A stretch of DNA of 25,535 nucleotides. Origin: Bacillota bacterium (GTDB lineage: Bacteria; Bacillota; Clostridia; Christensenellales; CAG-138). The stretch covers positions 1 to 25,535 of the forward strand of contig JAEWYO010000082.1 in the NCBI GenBank assembly GCA_023395595.1, in the 5' to 3' direction. Below, one piece after another: positions 1-6,594 of the stretch. Numbering within the stretch: position 1 is the stretch's first letter; each line of letters begins with the position of its first letter. The notes below the pieces were generated by a model. It was not told where the DNA came from. It worked only from the letters and a program-made list of their open reading frames with translations, and searched no databases. The translations under genes were made by a program, and so were the position numbers.

Positions 1-6
1 CAAATT

Positions 7-1017
7 ATGGGCGGGAAGAAACTAGTTCTGGGCGCGACGGGATTCGTTGGCTCTGCTGTGATGCGAGAACTGCTGAAAGACGGAAACGACGTGAAGGTCG
101 TTTTGCGAAAGAGCAGCAATACGGCTAATCTCGATCCGTTTGATGTTGAGCGTGTTTATGCGGACATGACGGATACCGACTCCATGAAAAAAGCGCTGGA
201 GGGCTGCGACACACTCTACATCACAGCCGCTTATTTTGCGCACTGGGCGCCGAACCCGAAAAAACTATATGAAGTCAACGTTGGCGGAACGAAAGCAACG
301 CTCCAGGCCGCACTGGAAGCGGGGATCGAGAAAGTCGTTTATACGAGCACAAACAACACGATTGGTGCGCATGGCGCACCGCCGGTGGATGAAAACGAGG
401 ATTTCAACCAGTGGGACATCGACGACGATTATTCCAAATCGAAATACCTGGCTGAAGTGGAGGCATATAAATTCGGCGCGCGCGGCGTTCCGATCGTAAT
501 CGTGAACCCAACGTTCGTCATTGGGACAAACGATGTCCGGCCCACGCCTTCTGGCCGAATGATTATTGACGTTGCATCCGGAAAAGAGCAACTCTACATG
601 GATGCACGAACCAACATCATTGACGTGGACGATGTTGCGCGCGGTGAAATTCTGGCGGCACAAAAGGGCAAGGTTGGTGAACGATATATCCTTGGCAACA
701 CCAATGTGAATATTCCGGAGTTCTACCGTCTGATTGCCGAGATCGCTGGCGTGGAAGCACCGAAAATCAAGGTACCGTATCCGCTTGCGCTGTTGGCGGG
801 GCATCTCTTCACGACACAAGCCGCCATCACCGGAAAGCAGCCGTTTGTGACGGCAGGCGAGGTCAAGATTGGTCATCGTGGCGAGTGGTATGACTGCTCC
901 AAGGCGGTCAATGAACTCGGCATGCCGCTCACGCCGTTGCCGGAAACCATCCGAAAAGCGATCACATGGTTCCGCGAAAACGGATACCTCCCCAAAGTGG
1001 CGGAAAAAGCAATCTGA
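7..1017 (+). CDS. NAD(P)-dependent epimerase/reductase (extended SDR family)
   Basis: Predicted cytosolic NAD(P)-dependent oxidoreductase or epimerase of the extended short-chain dehydrogenase family, close in style to dihydroflavonol-4-reductase and HpnA-like sugar epimerases. The N-terminal Rossmann motif GATGFVGS lies at residues 9-16, just after the first beta strand. The catalytic Tyr/Lys pair is in YSKSK (Y142, K146), and the strand VVYTSTN (about 111-117) supplies the Ser/Thr. The length of 336 residues is normal. The ATG at position 7 puts the nucleotide motif where the family expects it, but the frame is open to the left edge and the ribosome binding site is outside the window, so the start is not proven. 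A strong terminator follows at 1073. The substrate cannot be read from the sequence; the family is confident, the reaction is not. Confidence 0.85.
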   Translation: MGGKKLVLGATGFVGSAVMRELLKDGNDVKVVLRKSSNTANLDPFDVERVYADMTDTDSMKKALEGCDTLYITAAYFAHWAPNPKKLYEVNVGGTKATLQAALEAGIEKVVYTSTNNTIGAHGAPPVDENEDFNQWDIDDDYSKSKYLAEVEAYKFGARGVPIVIVNPTFVIGTNDVRPTPSGRMIIDVASGKEQLYMDARTNIIDVDDVARGEILAAQKGKVGERYILGNTNVNIPEFYRLIAEIAGVEAPKIKVPYPLALLAGHLFTTQAAITGKQPFVTAGEVKIGHRGEWYDCSKAVNELGMPLTPLPETIRKAITWFRENGYLPKVAEKAI

Positions 1018-1072
1018 TGCATGCGGGTGTATCGTGCGCATCCTAAATCAACATTGATAGTAAAGCAAGAAG

Positions 1073-1106
1073 ATCCCCGGCAAAGCGCGATGCCGGGGAT
1101 TTTTTG
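1073..1106 (+). terminator. Intrinsic terminator after the epimerase gene
   Basis: A perfect 9-bp stem, ATCCCCGGC (1073-1081) with GCCGGGGAT (1092-1100), encloses a 10-nt loop and is followed by a T run at 1100-1105. On the opposite strand no T run follows, so it probably does not end the converging lysR transcript. Confidence 0.9.
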
Positions 1107-1168
1107 TATGGATTCGTAGAACCCTGCGCATCATCGGTTTTGCTCTATATCACAATCAGAACACATGC

Positions 1169-1195
1169 CGAAATGCGTGGTAAGTGTGCATTTCG
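1169..1195 (-). other. Stem-loop just downstream of lysR
   Basis: An 8-bp perfect inverted repeat, CGAAATGC (1169-1176) and GCATTTCG (1188-1195), has an 11-nt loop and begins 10 bases after the lysR stop codon. There is no T tract on either strand, so it may stabilise the 3' end of the mRNA rather than act as a classical terminator. Confidence 0.4.
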
Positions 1196-1204
1196 CGCGC
1201 AGTC

Positions 1205-2089
1205 TCATGATGCTAGTGTTGGAAACAGTTGGTTGAAGAGATCGACATACTGCGCGTGAAAGATGCTGTTTTTGCGCCAGACCATCGTGAACGGGTTGCT
1301 GAGCGAAAAATCGTCCAGAGGGATGGTGCAAAGTGTTCCCTCCGCCAGCTCCTCGGCAACCGCCGCCTCGTAGAGAAACGTGATGCCGCAGCCGGCGGCG
1401 ACGAGGGACTTGATCGCGCGGATGCTGCCGATCTCGATCACGCGTGAAAAATCCGCAATCGAGCTGTTTTTCTCCCGCAGATAGCGCTCCAGAATCTCCC
1501 GCGTGCCGGAGCCCGACTCCCGAACGATCAGGCAGGAGTCAAACAGCGTGCTGAGGTTCTGCGGCGTGACGTCTGCACAAAAGCCGCTCCCGCATACCGC
1601 GACAAAGTGCTGCTCGGAAAAGACTTTGTAGTCATAGTCCGATTTGCGGAAATAACCCTCGATCAACGCAAAGTCGAGTTCGCCCTGATCGATTTGATTC
1701 AGCAGCGTCTCTGTGTTTTCTACAAACATGCAAAGATCTGTGTTCTGCTCACCCGCAAGATAGCGAATCAAGGTATCTGGCATGAAATAATCCCCGATGG
1801 TACGCGTCGCGCCAAAGGTGCGCTTGATGCGCGCGCCGGAGAGCAGACGCGCGCGGAGGGTGATTTCGTCGTGCTTGAAGGTGGTTGCGGCCTTGCGCAG
1901 CAGCGCGCCCGCCTCCGTCAGGCAAAGCTTCTTCCCCTCATAGGAGAAGAGCTTTGCGCCATACTGATCCTCCAGAAAATGGATGTGTTGTGACACCGCG
2001 GGCTGCGTGATATGCAGCTCTTTTGCCGTTTCGGTGAAGTTGAGCAAGCGGCAGGCGGTTAAAAACGTTTCCATGCGAAAGTCTTGCAA
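1205..2089 (-). CDS. LysR-family transcriptional regulator (YeiE/CysL-like)
   Basis: LysR-type transcription factor, 294 residues, normal for the family. Residues about 6-65 form the winged helix-turn-helix, including the recognition-helix region ITQPAVSQHI and then LEDQYGAKLF; the rest is the periplasmic-binding-fold effector domain that senses a small co-inducer. The start is read as TTG at 2089, because GAGGTG lies 8 nt upstream (2098-2103); an internal ATG at 2074 has no comparable site. The gene is divergent from a YeiH-family exporter across a 170-bp region holding two promoters and a T-N11-A dyad, the usual arrangement for a LysR protein that controls its neighbour and itself. In other bacteria the regulators next to yeiH are called YeiE or CysL-like. 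The effector is unknown. LysR assignment is very sure; the exporter as target is inferred from position. Confidence 0.93.
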   Translation of the reverse strand: MQDFRMETFLTACRLLNFTETAKELHITQPAVSQHIHFLEDQYGAKLFSYEGKKLCLTEAGALLRKAATTFKHDEITLRARLLSGARIKRTFGATRTIGDYFMPDTLIRYLAGEQNTDLCMFVENTETLLNQIDQGELDFALIEGYFRKSDYDYKVFSEQHFVAVCGSGFCADVTPQNLSTLFDSCLIVRESGSGTREILERYLREKNSSIADFSRVIEIGSIRAIKSLVAAGCGITFLYEAAVAEELAEGTLCTIPLDDFSLSNPFTMVWRKNSIFHAQYVDLFNQLFPTLAS

Positions 2090-2097
2090 GGCAACGG

Positions 2098-2103
2098 CAC
2101 CTC
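2098..2103 (-). promoter_or_regulatory. Ribosome binding site deciding the TTG start of lysR
   Basis: GAGGTG on the minus strand is 8 nt from TTG 2089. No other good site sits in front of the in-frame ATG at 2074, so the TTG is preferred. Confidence 0.65.
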
Positions 2104-2123
2104 GATTCCGATAAGATTAACTG

Positions 2124-2152
2124 ATCATACGATTCCAATAAACGCATTTCAA
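2124..2152 (-). promoter_or_regulatory. Predicted lysR promoter
   Basis: On the minus strand TTGAAA (2147-2152) and TATGAT (2124-2129) are separated by exactly 17 nt, giving a sigma-A-type promoter that starts transcription about 30 nt before the TTG codon. Confidence 0.7.
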
Positions 2153-2166
2153 ACAAACCATAAATA

Positions 2167-2183
2167 AATATTATCATATTATT
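2167..2183. promoter_or_regulatory. Putative LysR operator (T-N11-A dyad)
   Basis: A quasi-palindrome with arms AATATTAT and ATATTATT around a central C (2175) matches at 7 of 8 paired positions and contains T-N11-A (2169-2181). Its centre is about 56-58 bp upstream of the predicted start sites of both divergent promoters, close to where LysR proteins usually bind. Confidence 0.55.
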
Positions 2184-2195
2184 AAAATAGATAAA

Positions 2196-2224
2196 TTTCA
2201 ACAGGATTCGTTTGATGCTACAAT
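2196..2224 (+). promoter_or_regulatory. Predicted promoter of the YeiH-family gene
   Basis: TTTCAA (2196-2201) and TACAAT (2219-2224) are 17 nt apart. A TG at 2216-2217 makes an extended -10 element. The -35 is poor, which suits a promoter that needs an activator such as the neighbouring LysR protein. Confidence 0.65.
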
Positions 2225-2259
2225 GGCATGGTTAACGGACAAGAAAAGGGAACAAACGA

Positions 2260-3273
2260 ATGAAATGGATTCAAAAAAACGCGCCGGGCATGCTCGTGTG
2301 TCTGGCAATTGCTGCCGTCGCGTGGCTGCTTGGCGAGTGGGTGCCGTTGGTCGGCAGCCCCGTATTTGCGATTTTGCTCGGTATGATCGCAGCGCTCTGG
2401 CTCAAAGGCAGAGAATCCCTCCGCGCGGGGATTTCGTTCACCTCAAAAAAGGTACTGCAATATGCGGTCATCCTGCTGGGGTTCGGGATGAATCTCTCGG
2501 TCATCGTCAAAACCGGCATCCAGTCGCTGCCGATCATCCTTTCAACGATTGCGACCTCGCTTCTGGTGGCGTTCGCGCAGTACAAGTTGATGAAGATTCC
2601 GACTAATACTGCCGTGCTTATCGGCGTCGGCTCGTCGATCTGCGGCGGTTCAGCCATCGCCGCAACAGCACCGGTGATCGGCGCGGACGATGAGGAGATT
2701 GCGCAGGCGATCTCGGTGATCTTCCTATTTAACATTGCGGCGGCGCTGATTTTCCCGACACTGGGCGGGCTGCTGCATCTCTCGGACTATGGATTCGGGT
2801 TGTTTGCTGGTACGGCGATCAACGACACCTCGTCCGTCACGGCGGCCGCAACGGTTTGGGACGCGATTCATCACAGCAACGCGCTGGAGACCGCGACCAT
2901 CGTGAAGATGACGCGCACGCTCGCGATTTTGCCGATTACGCTCGTGCTCGCGCTGCATCGCGCGAAGAAGGAGGCAGGAACAGGGGCAGGGTTTTCATTC
3001 AAGAAAGTCTTTCCGTTTTTCATCCTCTATTTTCTGCTGGCCTCCGTCGTGACCACGGTGAGTGTTTCACTCGGTGTGCCCGCCGTTGTGTTCGCGCCGC
3101 TCAAGACGCTCAGCAAGTTTTTGATCGTGATGGCGATGGCTGCCATCGGGCTCAACACCAACCTCGTAAAACTCGTCAAAAACGGCGGCAAGCCGATTCT
3201 CGTCGGGTTCTGCTGCTGGGTCTGCATCGCGGGGGTCAGTCTGCTGATGCAAAAACTGCTGGGCATTTGGTGA
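2260..3273 (+). CDS. YeiH/UPF0324-family putative sulfate exporter
   Basis: Integral membrane protein of 337 residues, typical for the YeiH (UPF0324, PSE) family, with about 9-10 hydrophobic segments. Family signatures are GVGSSICGGSAIAA at about 122-135 and NDTSSVTAA at about 188-196. The family is annotated as putative sulfate exporters; transport has rarely been shown and the substrate is uncertain. The ATG at 2260 follows AAAGGG (2245-2250) at 9 nt. It is divergent from a LysR gene, a pairing repeated in many bacteria, and is probably induced by it. A hairpin terminator follows at 3319. There is no sulfur-metabolism gene nearby to narrow the substrate. Family assignment is confident; function is inferred from the family name only. 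Confidence 0.92.
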   Translation: MKWIQKNAPGMLVCLAIAAVAWLLGEWVPLVGSPVFAILLGMIAALWLKGRESLRAGISFTSKKVLQYAVILLGFGMNLSVIVKTGIQSLPIILSTIATSLLVAFAQYKLMKIPTNTAVLIGVGSSICGGSAIAATAPVIGADDEEIAQAISVIFLFNIAAALIFPTLGGLLHLSDYGFGLFAGTAINDTSSVTAAATVWDAIHHSNALETATIVKMTRTLAILPITLVLALHRAKKEAGTGAGFSFKKVFPFFILYFLLASVVTTVSVSLGVPAVVFAPLKTLSKFLIVMAMAAIGLNTNLVKLVKNGGKPILVGFCCWVCIAGVSLLMQKLLGIW

Positions 3274-3318
3274 GTAAGCCGGAGCAGCGATCAAAGCCAC
3301 GCAAAACCGCACAGAAAA

Positions 3319-3354
3319 AGAGAGTTGCCCGTTTTGGACAGCTCTCTGTTTTTT
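3319..3354. terminator. Bidirectional terminator between convergent genes
   Basis: The arms AGAGAGTTGCCC (3319-3330) and GGACAGCTCTCT (3336-3347) pair with one G-T wobble and one mismatch. A T run follows on the plus strand (3349-3354). On the minus strand the run AAAAAG before the left arm reads as a T run, so the element can end both the exporter transcript and the lipoprotein transcript. Confidence 0.85.
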
Positions 3355-3423
3355 CGCACGCTTGATCGGCTGCAGGCGGGAGAGCGGTGCCTCCGCTCAG
3401 CGCGTCATGCCGACGAGATTTTT

Positions 3424-3990
3424 TTATTGATCGACCTGCGTGAGCAGCGCGTTGAACGCTTCTGCCTCTTCCAGCTTGGCGGTGTCTTTGATCCGATAGA
3501 CCACCAAGTCGTGGCGATACACATAGCAGCCGACGGCCGCGGTTTCGCTGACACGGGAATAGTACTCGGCGCGCACGGTGGCGGCATCGACACTGGCAAA
3601 TGCTTCTACGATGCAGTCATATGCTCCGTTGAGCGTGAAGTCGATCCGCTGAGTGTAGGGTTCGAGCTTGCCCGATGACGAATTTGAGGCGGCGGTTTCG
3701 TCATACTCGACAATGTTTGTGATGTCGGCGCCAAGCTTGATCAGCTCGTCGATGGACTCTTTGAGCGTCATCGTCGAAAGGCGGCCGTAGAGGCGCGGTG
3801 TGGGGCTGGGCGTCGGGCTGGGCGACGGCGTCAGAACCGGAGTGATTTCGGGCGTTGGCGAAATGCTTTCGATTTCAACAATCTCTGGAGAGGGGCTGGT
3901 GGCACTCTGCGCGCCAAAACCAATCCCATTATTCGCGGAACAGCCGGTCAGCAAGAGCATCACGGCAAGGATGCTTACAATTTTCTTCAA
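3424..3990 (-). CDS. Lipoprotein of unknown function with Pro/Thr/Ser-rich linker
   Basis: A 188-residue secreted lipoprotein. The N-terminus is Lys-Lys followed by a hydrophobic stretch and the lipobox LLTGC, so Cys17 should be lipid-modified and the protein anchored on the outer face of the membrane. Residues about 40-70 are a low-complexity linker rich in Pro, Thr and Ser, a usual spacer across the cell wall. The remaining roughly 115 residues form a small globular domain that I do not recognise. The start is TTG at 3990, chosen because GAGGAGG is 8 nt upstream and because it begins a perfect signal peptide. It is a single gene, convergent with the exporter, with a bidirectional terminator beyond its 3' end. 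Lipoprotein status is confident; function is unknown. Confidence 0.85.
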   Translation of the reverse strand: MKKIVSILAVMLLLTGCSANNGIGFGAQSATSPSPEIVEIESISPTPEITPVLTPSPSPTPSPTPRLYGRLSTMTLKESIDELIKLGADITNIVEYDETAASNSSSGKLEPYTQRIDFTLNGAYDCIVEAFASVDAATVRAEYYSRVSETAAVGCYVYRHDLVVYRIKDTAKLEEAEAFNALLTQVDQ

Positions 3991-3998
3991 GTTTTCGT

Positions 3999-4005
3999 CC
4001 TCCTC
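3999..4005 (-). promoter_or_regulatory. Strong ribosome binding site before a TTG start
   Basis: GAGGAGG on the minus strand is 8 nt from TTG 3990. It supports this non-ATG start and the full lipoprotein signal sequence. Confidence 0.8.
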
Positions 4006-4019
4006 ATTCTGTGACTTCT

Positions 4020-4283
4020 ATTCAAAACACGCGCGCTAGCCGCGTTCCAAACAAAGGTGATCCAACCAATCTCGGTGGATGAGCATCACACGATGCCATG
4101 CGTCATTTTACACCATCTGCGTCTGCTTTCGCAATCTGAATGATAGTGGTGGGAGATAGGGCGGCACGTGTGAGGGCAGATTTTTCGGCGGGAATCAAAC
4201 AATGGTACCGCGATTATATCGTTTTATTTCAGGCTTCTGAGGTGATGAATTTGAGAGAAAACCGGGAGAATCATGAAGATCGA
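4020..4283. other. Intergenic region without a gene
   Basis: This 264-bp stretch between divergent genes holds no convincing reading frame. A possible minus-strand promoter for the lipoprotein lies at 4105-4134 (TTGCGA, 18-nt spacer, TAAAAT), which would leave a leader of roughly 110 nt. Within that leader, about 4061-4092, GTGATCC and related bases can form an imperfect stem-loop. I see no riboswitch class that I recognise. Confidence 0.4.
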
Positions 4284-4312
4284 TTGTAAATCTCGTCCAA
4301 AAGCATTACGAT
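4284..4312 (+). promoter_or_regulatory. Predicted promoter of the DUF1232 gene
   Basis: TTGTAA (4284-4289) and TACGAT (4307-4312) are separated by 17 nt, about 20-30 nt upstream of the ribosome binding site at 4327-4333. Confidence 0.55.
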
Positions 4313-4340
4313 GCAAGTATCAGCACAAAGGAGACACAAC

Positions 4341-4778
4341 ATGGAAGACGAGCGCAGACAGGAACAAGCCGCCGAAGTACTCAGCGAAGAAGAGGTGCAG
4401 GCGCGATTTGACAAGAGCAAAGAGAAGGCAAAAAAATTGCTCGAAGACAAGGATAAGATGGATCGCTTTCTAGAGCGGCTGGAGAAAAAGCTTGCGCACA
4501 TCCCCGTCGTCGGCGGAATTCTCTCTGAGATTCCAACGCTGATTTCCCTCGTGAAGGCGTTCATTGAGAAAAAGTATTTGGAGATTCCGATTGGCTCGGT
4601 GATCGCCATCGTCGGCGCGCTGATCTACTTCCTCAGCCCCGTCGATCTAATTCCCGATCTGCTCCCCGCAATCGGTCTTGTGGACGACGCGGCGGTGCTG
4701 ACGCTCGCATTCAAGCTTGTGCATGACGACGTCGTGGAGTTCAAGGATTGGCGCGGCAAAAATCAGCCCAAAGAATAG
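4341..4778 (+). CDS. DUF1232 (YkvA-like) membrane protein
   Basis: A 145-residue protein with a charged, probably coiled-coil N-terminus (about 1-52) and a DUF1232 module at about 78-130, carrying the family core YFLSPVDLIPD and then the Leu-Val-Asp-Asp turn. The core is hydrophobic and likely sits in or on the cytoplasmic membrane. The start is the ATG at 4341, 7 nt after AAAGGAG (4327-4333); an upstream in-frame ATG at 4311 overlaps the predicted -10 box and has no ribosome binding site. The gene has its own promoter and is followed closely by ada. DUF1232 proteins are widespread but no biochemical role is established, so I assign none. Confidence 0.85.
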   Translation: MEDERRQEQAAEVLSEEEVQARFDKSKEKAKKLLEDKDKMDRFLERLEKKLAHIPVVGGILSEIPTLISLVKAFIEKKYLEIPIGSVIAIVGALIYFLSPVDLIPDLLPAIGLVDDAAVLTLAFKLVHDDVVEFKDWRGKNQPKE

Positions 4779-4829
4779 GCAAACGGCACATAGTTGACGT
4801 TTTTTCGGTGGAGAAGTTGCCCCGCGGCA

Positions 4830-4838
4830 TGCTATACT
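4830..4838 (+). promoter_or_regulatory. Extended -10 promoter element before ada
   Basis: TGCTATACT (4830-4838) is an extended -10 hexamer 27 bp upstream of the ada start. There is no good -35 hexamer at the normal distance, which would suit activation by methylated Ada itself; that regulation is an inference. Confidence 0.5.
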
Positions 4839-4864
4839 CTCGCCAGAAGCGAGGCATAATACAT

Positions 4865-5905
4865 ATGACAGACGAACAAAAATATTCGGCTCTTGTGGCG
4901 AAGGACGCGGCCTACGACGGCGCATTTTTCGCGGGTGTGAAGACCACGGGCATCTTTTGCCGAACCACCTGCACCGCGCGCAAACCCAAGCGCGAGAACG
5001 TGACCTTTTATGATACGATCCACGACGCACTCGCCGCAGGATACCGCCCTTGCAAGATTTGCAGACCCATGGAAAGCGCAAATCAAATTCCGGCTGAAAT
5101 TGCGTCGCTGCTTGGCGAAGTACAGGCAAACCCGGAGTTTCGCATCACGGAATGGGAGCTCAAGCAGCGCGGCTTTGACCCGAACACGCTGCGCCGCTGG
5201 TTTCAAAAGCACTATGGCATGACGTTTCAAGCGTTTTGTCGGATGAACCGCATCAACACGGCGTTTGGCGCAATTCGAGACGGCAACAGCGTGCTGGACG
5301 CGGCGCTGGGTAGCGGATATTCCTCCGCAAGTGGATTTGCCAGCGCGTTTGACAAGATCATCGGCACAGCACCCGGGAAGGCGAAAAAGGAGCCGAAGAA
5401 CGTGCTGGTCTACCAGCGCTTCGATTCTCCTCTGGGCCCGATGGTTGCGGTGGCGAGCGAACAGGGTCTCAATCTACTGGAGTTTGGCGATCGTCGCATG
5501 CTCGAAAGCGAGTTTACCGACCTGCAAAAGCGACTGGACGCGGTGCTCCTGCCCGGTCAAAACGCGTTTACCGAAGCCGCCGTACAGCAGATATTGGAAT
5601 ACTTTGCGGGTACGCGAAAGACATTCACCGTGCCGCTGCACGCGCCCGGAACGGAATTTCAGCAGCGGGTTTGGGAAGCGCTGCGACAGATCCCCTTTGG
5701 CGAGATCCGCTCCTATGGCGAAATCGCGCAAAGCATTGGCGAACCCAAGGCGGTGCGCGCGGTGGGCACGGCAAACGGCATGAACCGCATCGCCATCCTG
5801 ATTCCTTGCCATCGGGTCATCGGAGCGAACGGCGCACTGACGGGCTACGGCGGCGGGCTCTGGCGCAAGGATTGGCTGCTCCAGCACGAGCGGGAACATT
5901 TGTAA
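4865..5905 (+). CDS. ada: Bifunctional Ada: methylphosphotriester/O6-methylguanine-DNA methyltransferase and regulator
   Basis: A complete Ada protein of 346 residues for DNA alkylation damage. The N-terminal zinc domain has four cysteines, C32, C36, C63 and C66, with the same spacing as the E. coli Ada metal site; the first accepts the methyl group from phosphotriesters. Residues about 90-170 are an AraC-type helix-turn-helix region. The C-terminal methyltransferase domain (about 180-346) carries the active-site motif IPCHRV with C315, preceded by the helix VRAVGTANG. Start: ATG 4865, with GAGG about 10 nt upstream and an extended -10 box in front; a longer frame upstream overlaps the DUF1232 gene and lacks support. 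The methylated protein normally activates its own promoter. It is transcribed alone and ended by the hairpin at 5921. All key residues are present, so activity is likely. Confidence 0.95.
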   Translation: MTDEQKYSALVAKDAAYDGAFFAGVKTTGIFCRTTCTARKPKRENVTFYDTIHDALAAGYRPCKICRPMESANQIPAEIASLLGEVQANPEFRITEWELKQRGFDPNTLRRWFQKHYGMTFQAFCRMNRINTAFGAIRDGNSVLDAALGSGYSSASGFASAFDKIIGTAPGKAKKEPKNVLVYQRFDSPLGPMVAVASEQGLNLLEFGDRRMLESEFTDLQKRLDAVLLPGQNAFTEAAVQQILEYFAGTRKTFTVPLHAPGTEFQQRVWEALRQIPFGEIRSYGEIAQSIGEPKAVRAVGTANGMNRIAILIPCHRVIGANGALTGYGGGLWRKDWLLQHEREHL

Positions 5906-5920
5906 AAAACAAAGCAAATC

Positions 5921-5945
5921 AAGAGAGGGCAACCTCTCTTTTTTT
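5921..5945 (+). terminator. Intrinsic terminator after ada
   Basis: AAGAGAGG (5921-5928), a GCAA tetraloop and CCTCTCTT (5933-5940) form a perfect 8-bp stem followed by TTTTT. Confidence 0.9.
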
Positions 5946-6023
5946 ACGCTGTACGCCGAAACGAAAACCGTGTAGAATACAGGCAACAAGCGATCAGATC
6001 AAGCAAGAAGCGAGGGGTTGCGA

Positions 6024-6524
6024 ATGAGAATCGGGGATGTTGCGGCGGCCATGTGCGCCTATAACGCGGGCGATGCGCGGCGGGTCAATCACCTGATGAA
6101 GGTGTTTGCCTTTGCCAAGACGATTGGCGAGCGGGAAGGGCTGGACGCTGACACGCAAGAGATACTTGAGGTTGCGGCGCTGACACACGACATCGGCATC
6201 CGCAACAGCGAGCGAAAGTTTGGCAACTGCTCTGGCGCGCATCAGCAGGAGGAAGGCCCGCCGGAAGCGCGAGCGCTGCTGACGAGCCTCGGCGCAAAGG
6301 AGGCGCTCACCGAGCGCGTCTGCTGGCTGATTGCGCACCACCATACCTACACGAATATTCTGGGCATGGATTACCAGATTTTGATCGAGGCTGACTTCCT
6401 CGTCAACGCATATGAGGACGAGATGGATGAAGACGCGATCCGCACCGTGCGAGAAAAGCTCTTTCGCACGCAAACCGGCATAGAACTGCTGAAAAAACTG
6501 TATCTTTGCGCAGAGAATGCATAG
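6024..6524 (+). CDS. HD-domain phosphohydrolase-like protein
   Basis: A 166-residue single-domain HD superfamily protein, predicted to be a cytosolic metal-dependent phosphohydrolase. Likely metal ligands are H23, H55-D56 in LTHDIGIR, the HHH run at 105-107 and D124 in IEADF, in the expected order. There is no sensory or output domain and no second catalytic module. The start is ATG 6024, 6 nt after GAGGGG (6012-6017); a TTG at 6018 directly touches that site and is rejected. A weak -10 box (TAGAAT, 5973-5978) lies upstream. The ABC-F gene follows but has its own promoter, so the two need not be co-transcribed. The substrate (nucleotide, cyclic nucleotide or other phosphate ester) cannot be told from sequence. 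Confidence 0.85.
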   Translation: MRIGDVAAAMCAYNAGDARRVNHLMKVFAFAKTIGEREGLDADTQEILEVAALTHDIGIRNSERKFGNCSGAHQQEEGPPEARALLTSLGAKEALTERVCWLIAHHHTYTNILGMDYQILIEADFLVNAYEDEMDEDAIRTVREKLFRTQTGIELLKKLYLCAENA

Positions 6525-6531
6525 CGAAGCT

Positions 6532-6559
6532 TTGATTTTTTCGCGCGATATGGTATGAT
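6532..6559 (+). promoter_or_regulatory. Predicted promoter of the ABC-F gene
   Basis: TTGATT (6532-6537) and TATGAT (6554-6559) are 16 nt apart. TGG directly before the -10 box makes it an extended -10. The expected start site is about 30 nt before the ATG. Confidence 0.65.
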
Positions 6560-6594
6560 AGCGGTTGTTTTGATTGGAAAGTAGGTATTGTATC

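Noticed and set aside
4244..4288. A 14-codon open frame beginning ATGAATTTG
   Set aside because: It is very short and its purine-rich upstream word is only 2 nt away; nothing supports translation.
4794..4799. TTGACG as a -35 box for ada
   Set aside because: It is 33 nt from TATACT, far beyond the 16-18 nt allowed. The extended -10 explains the promoter better.
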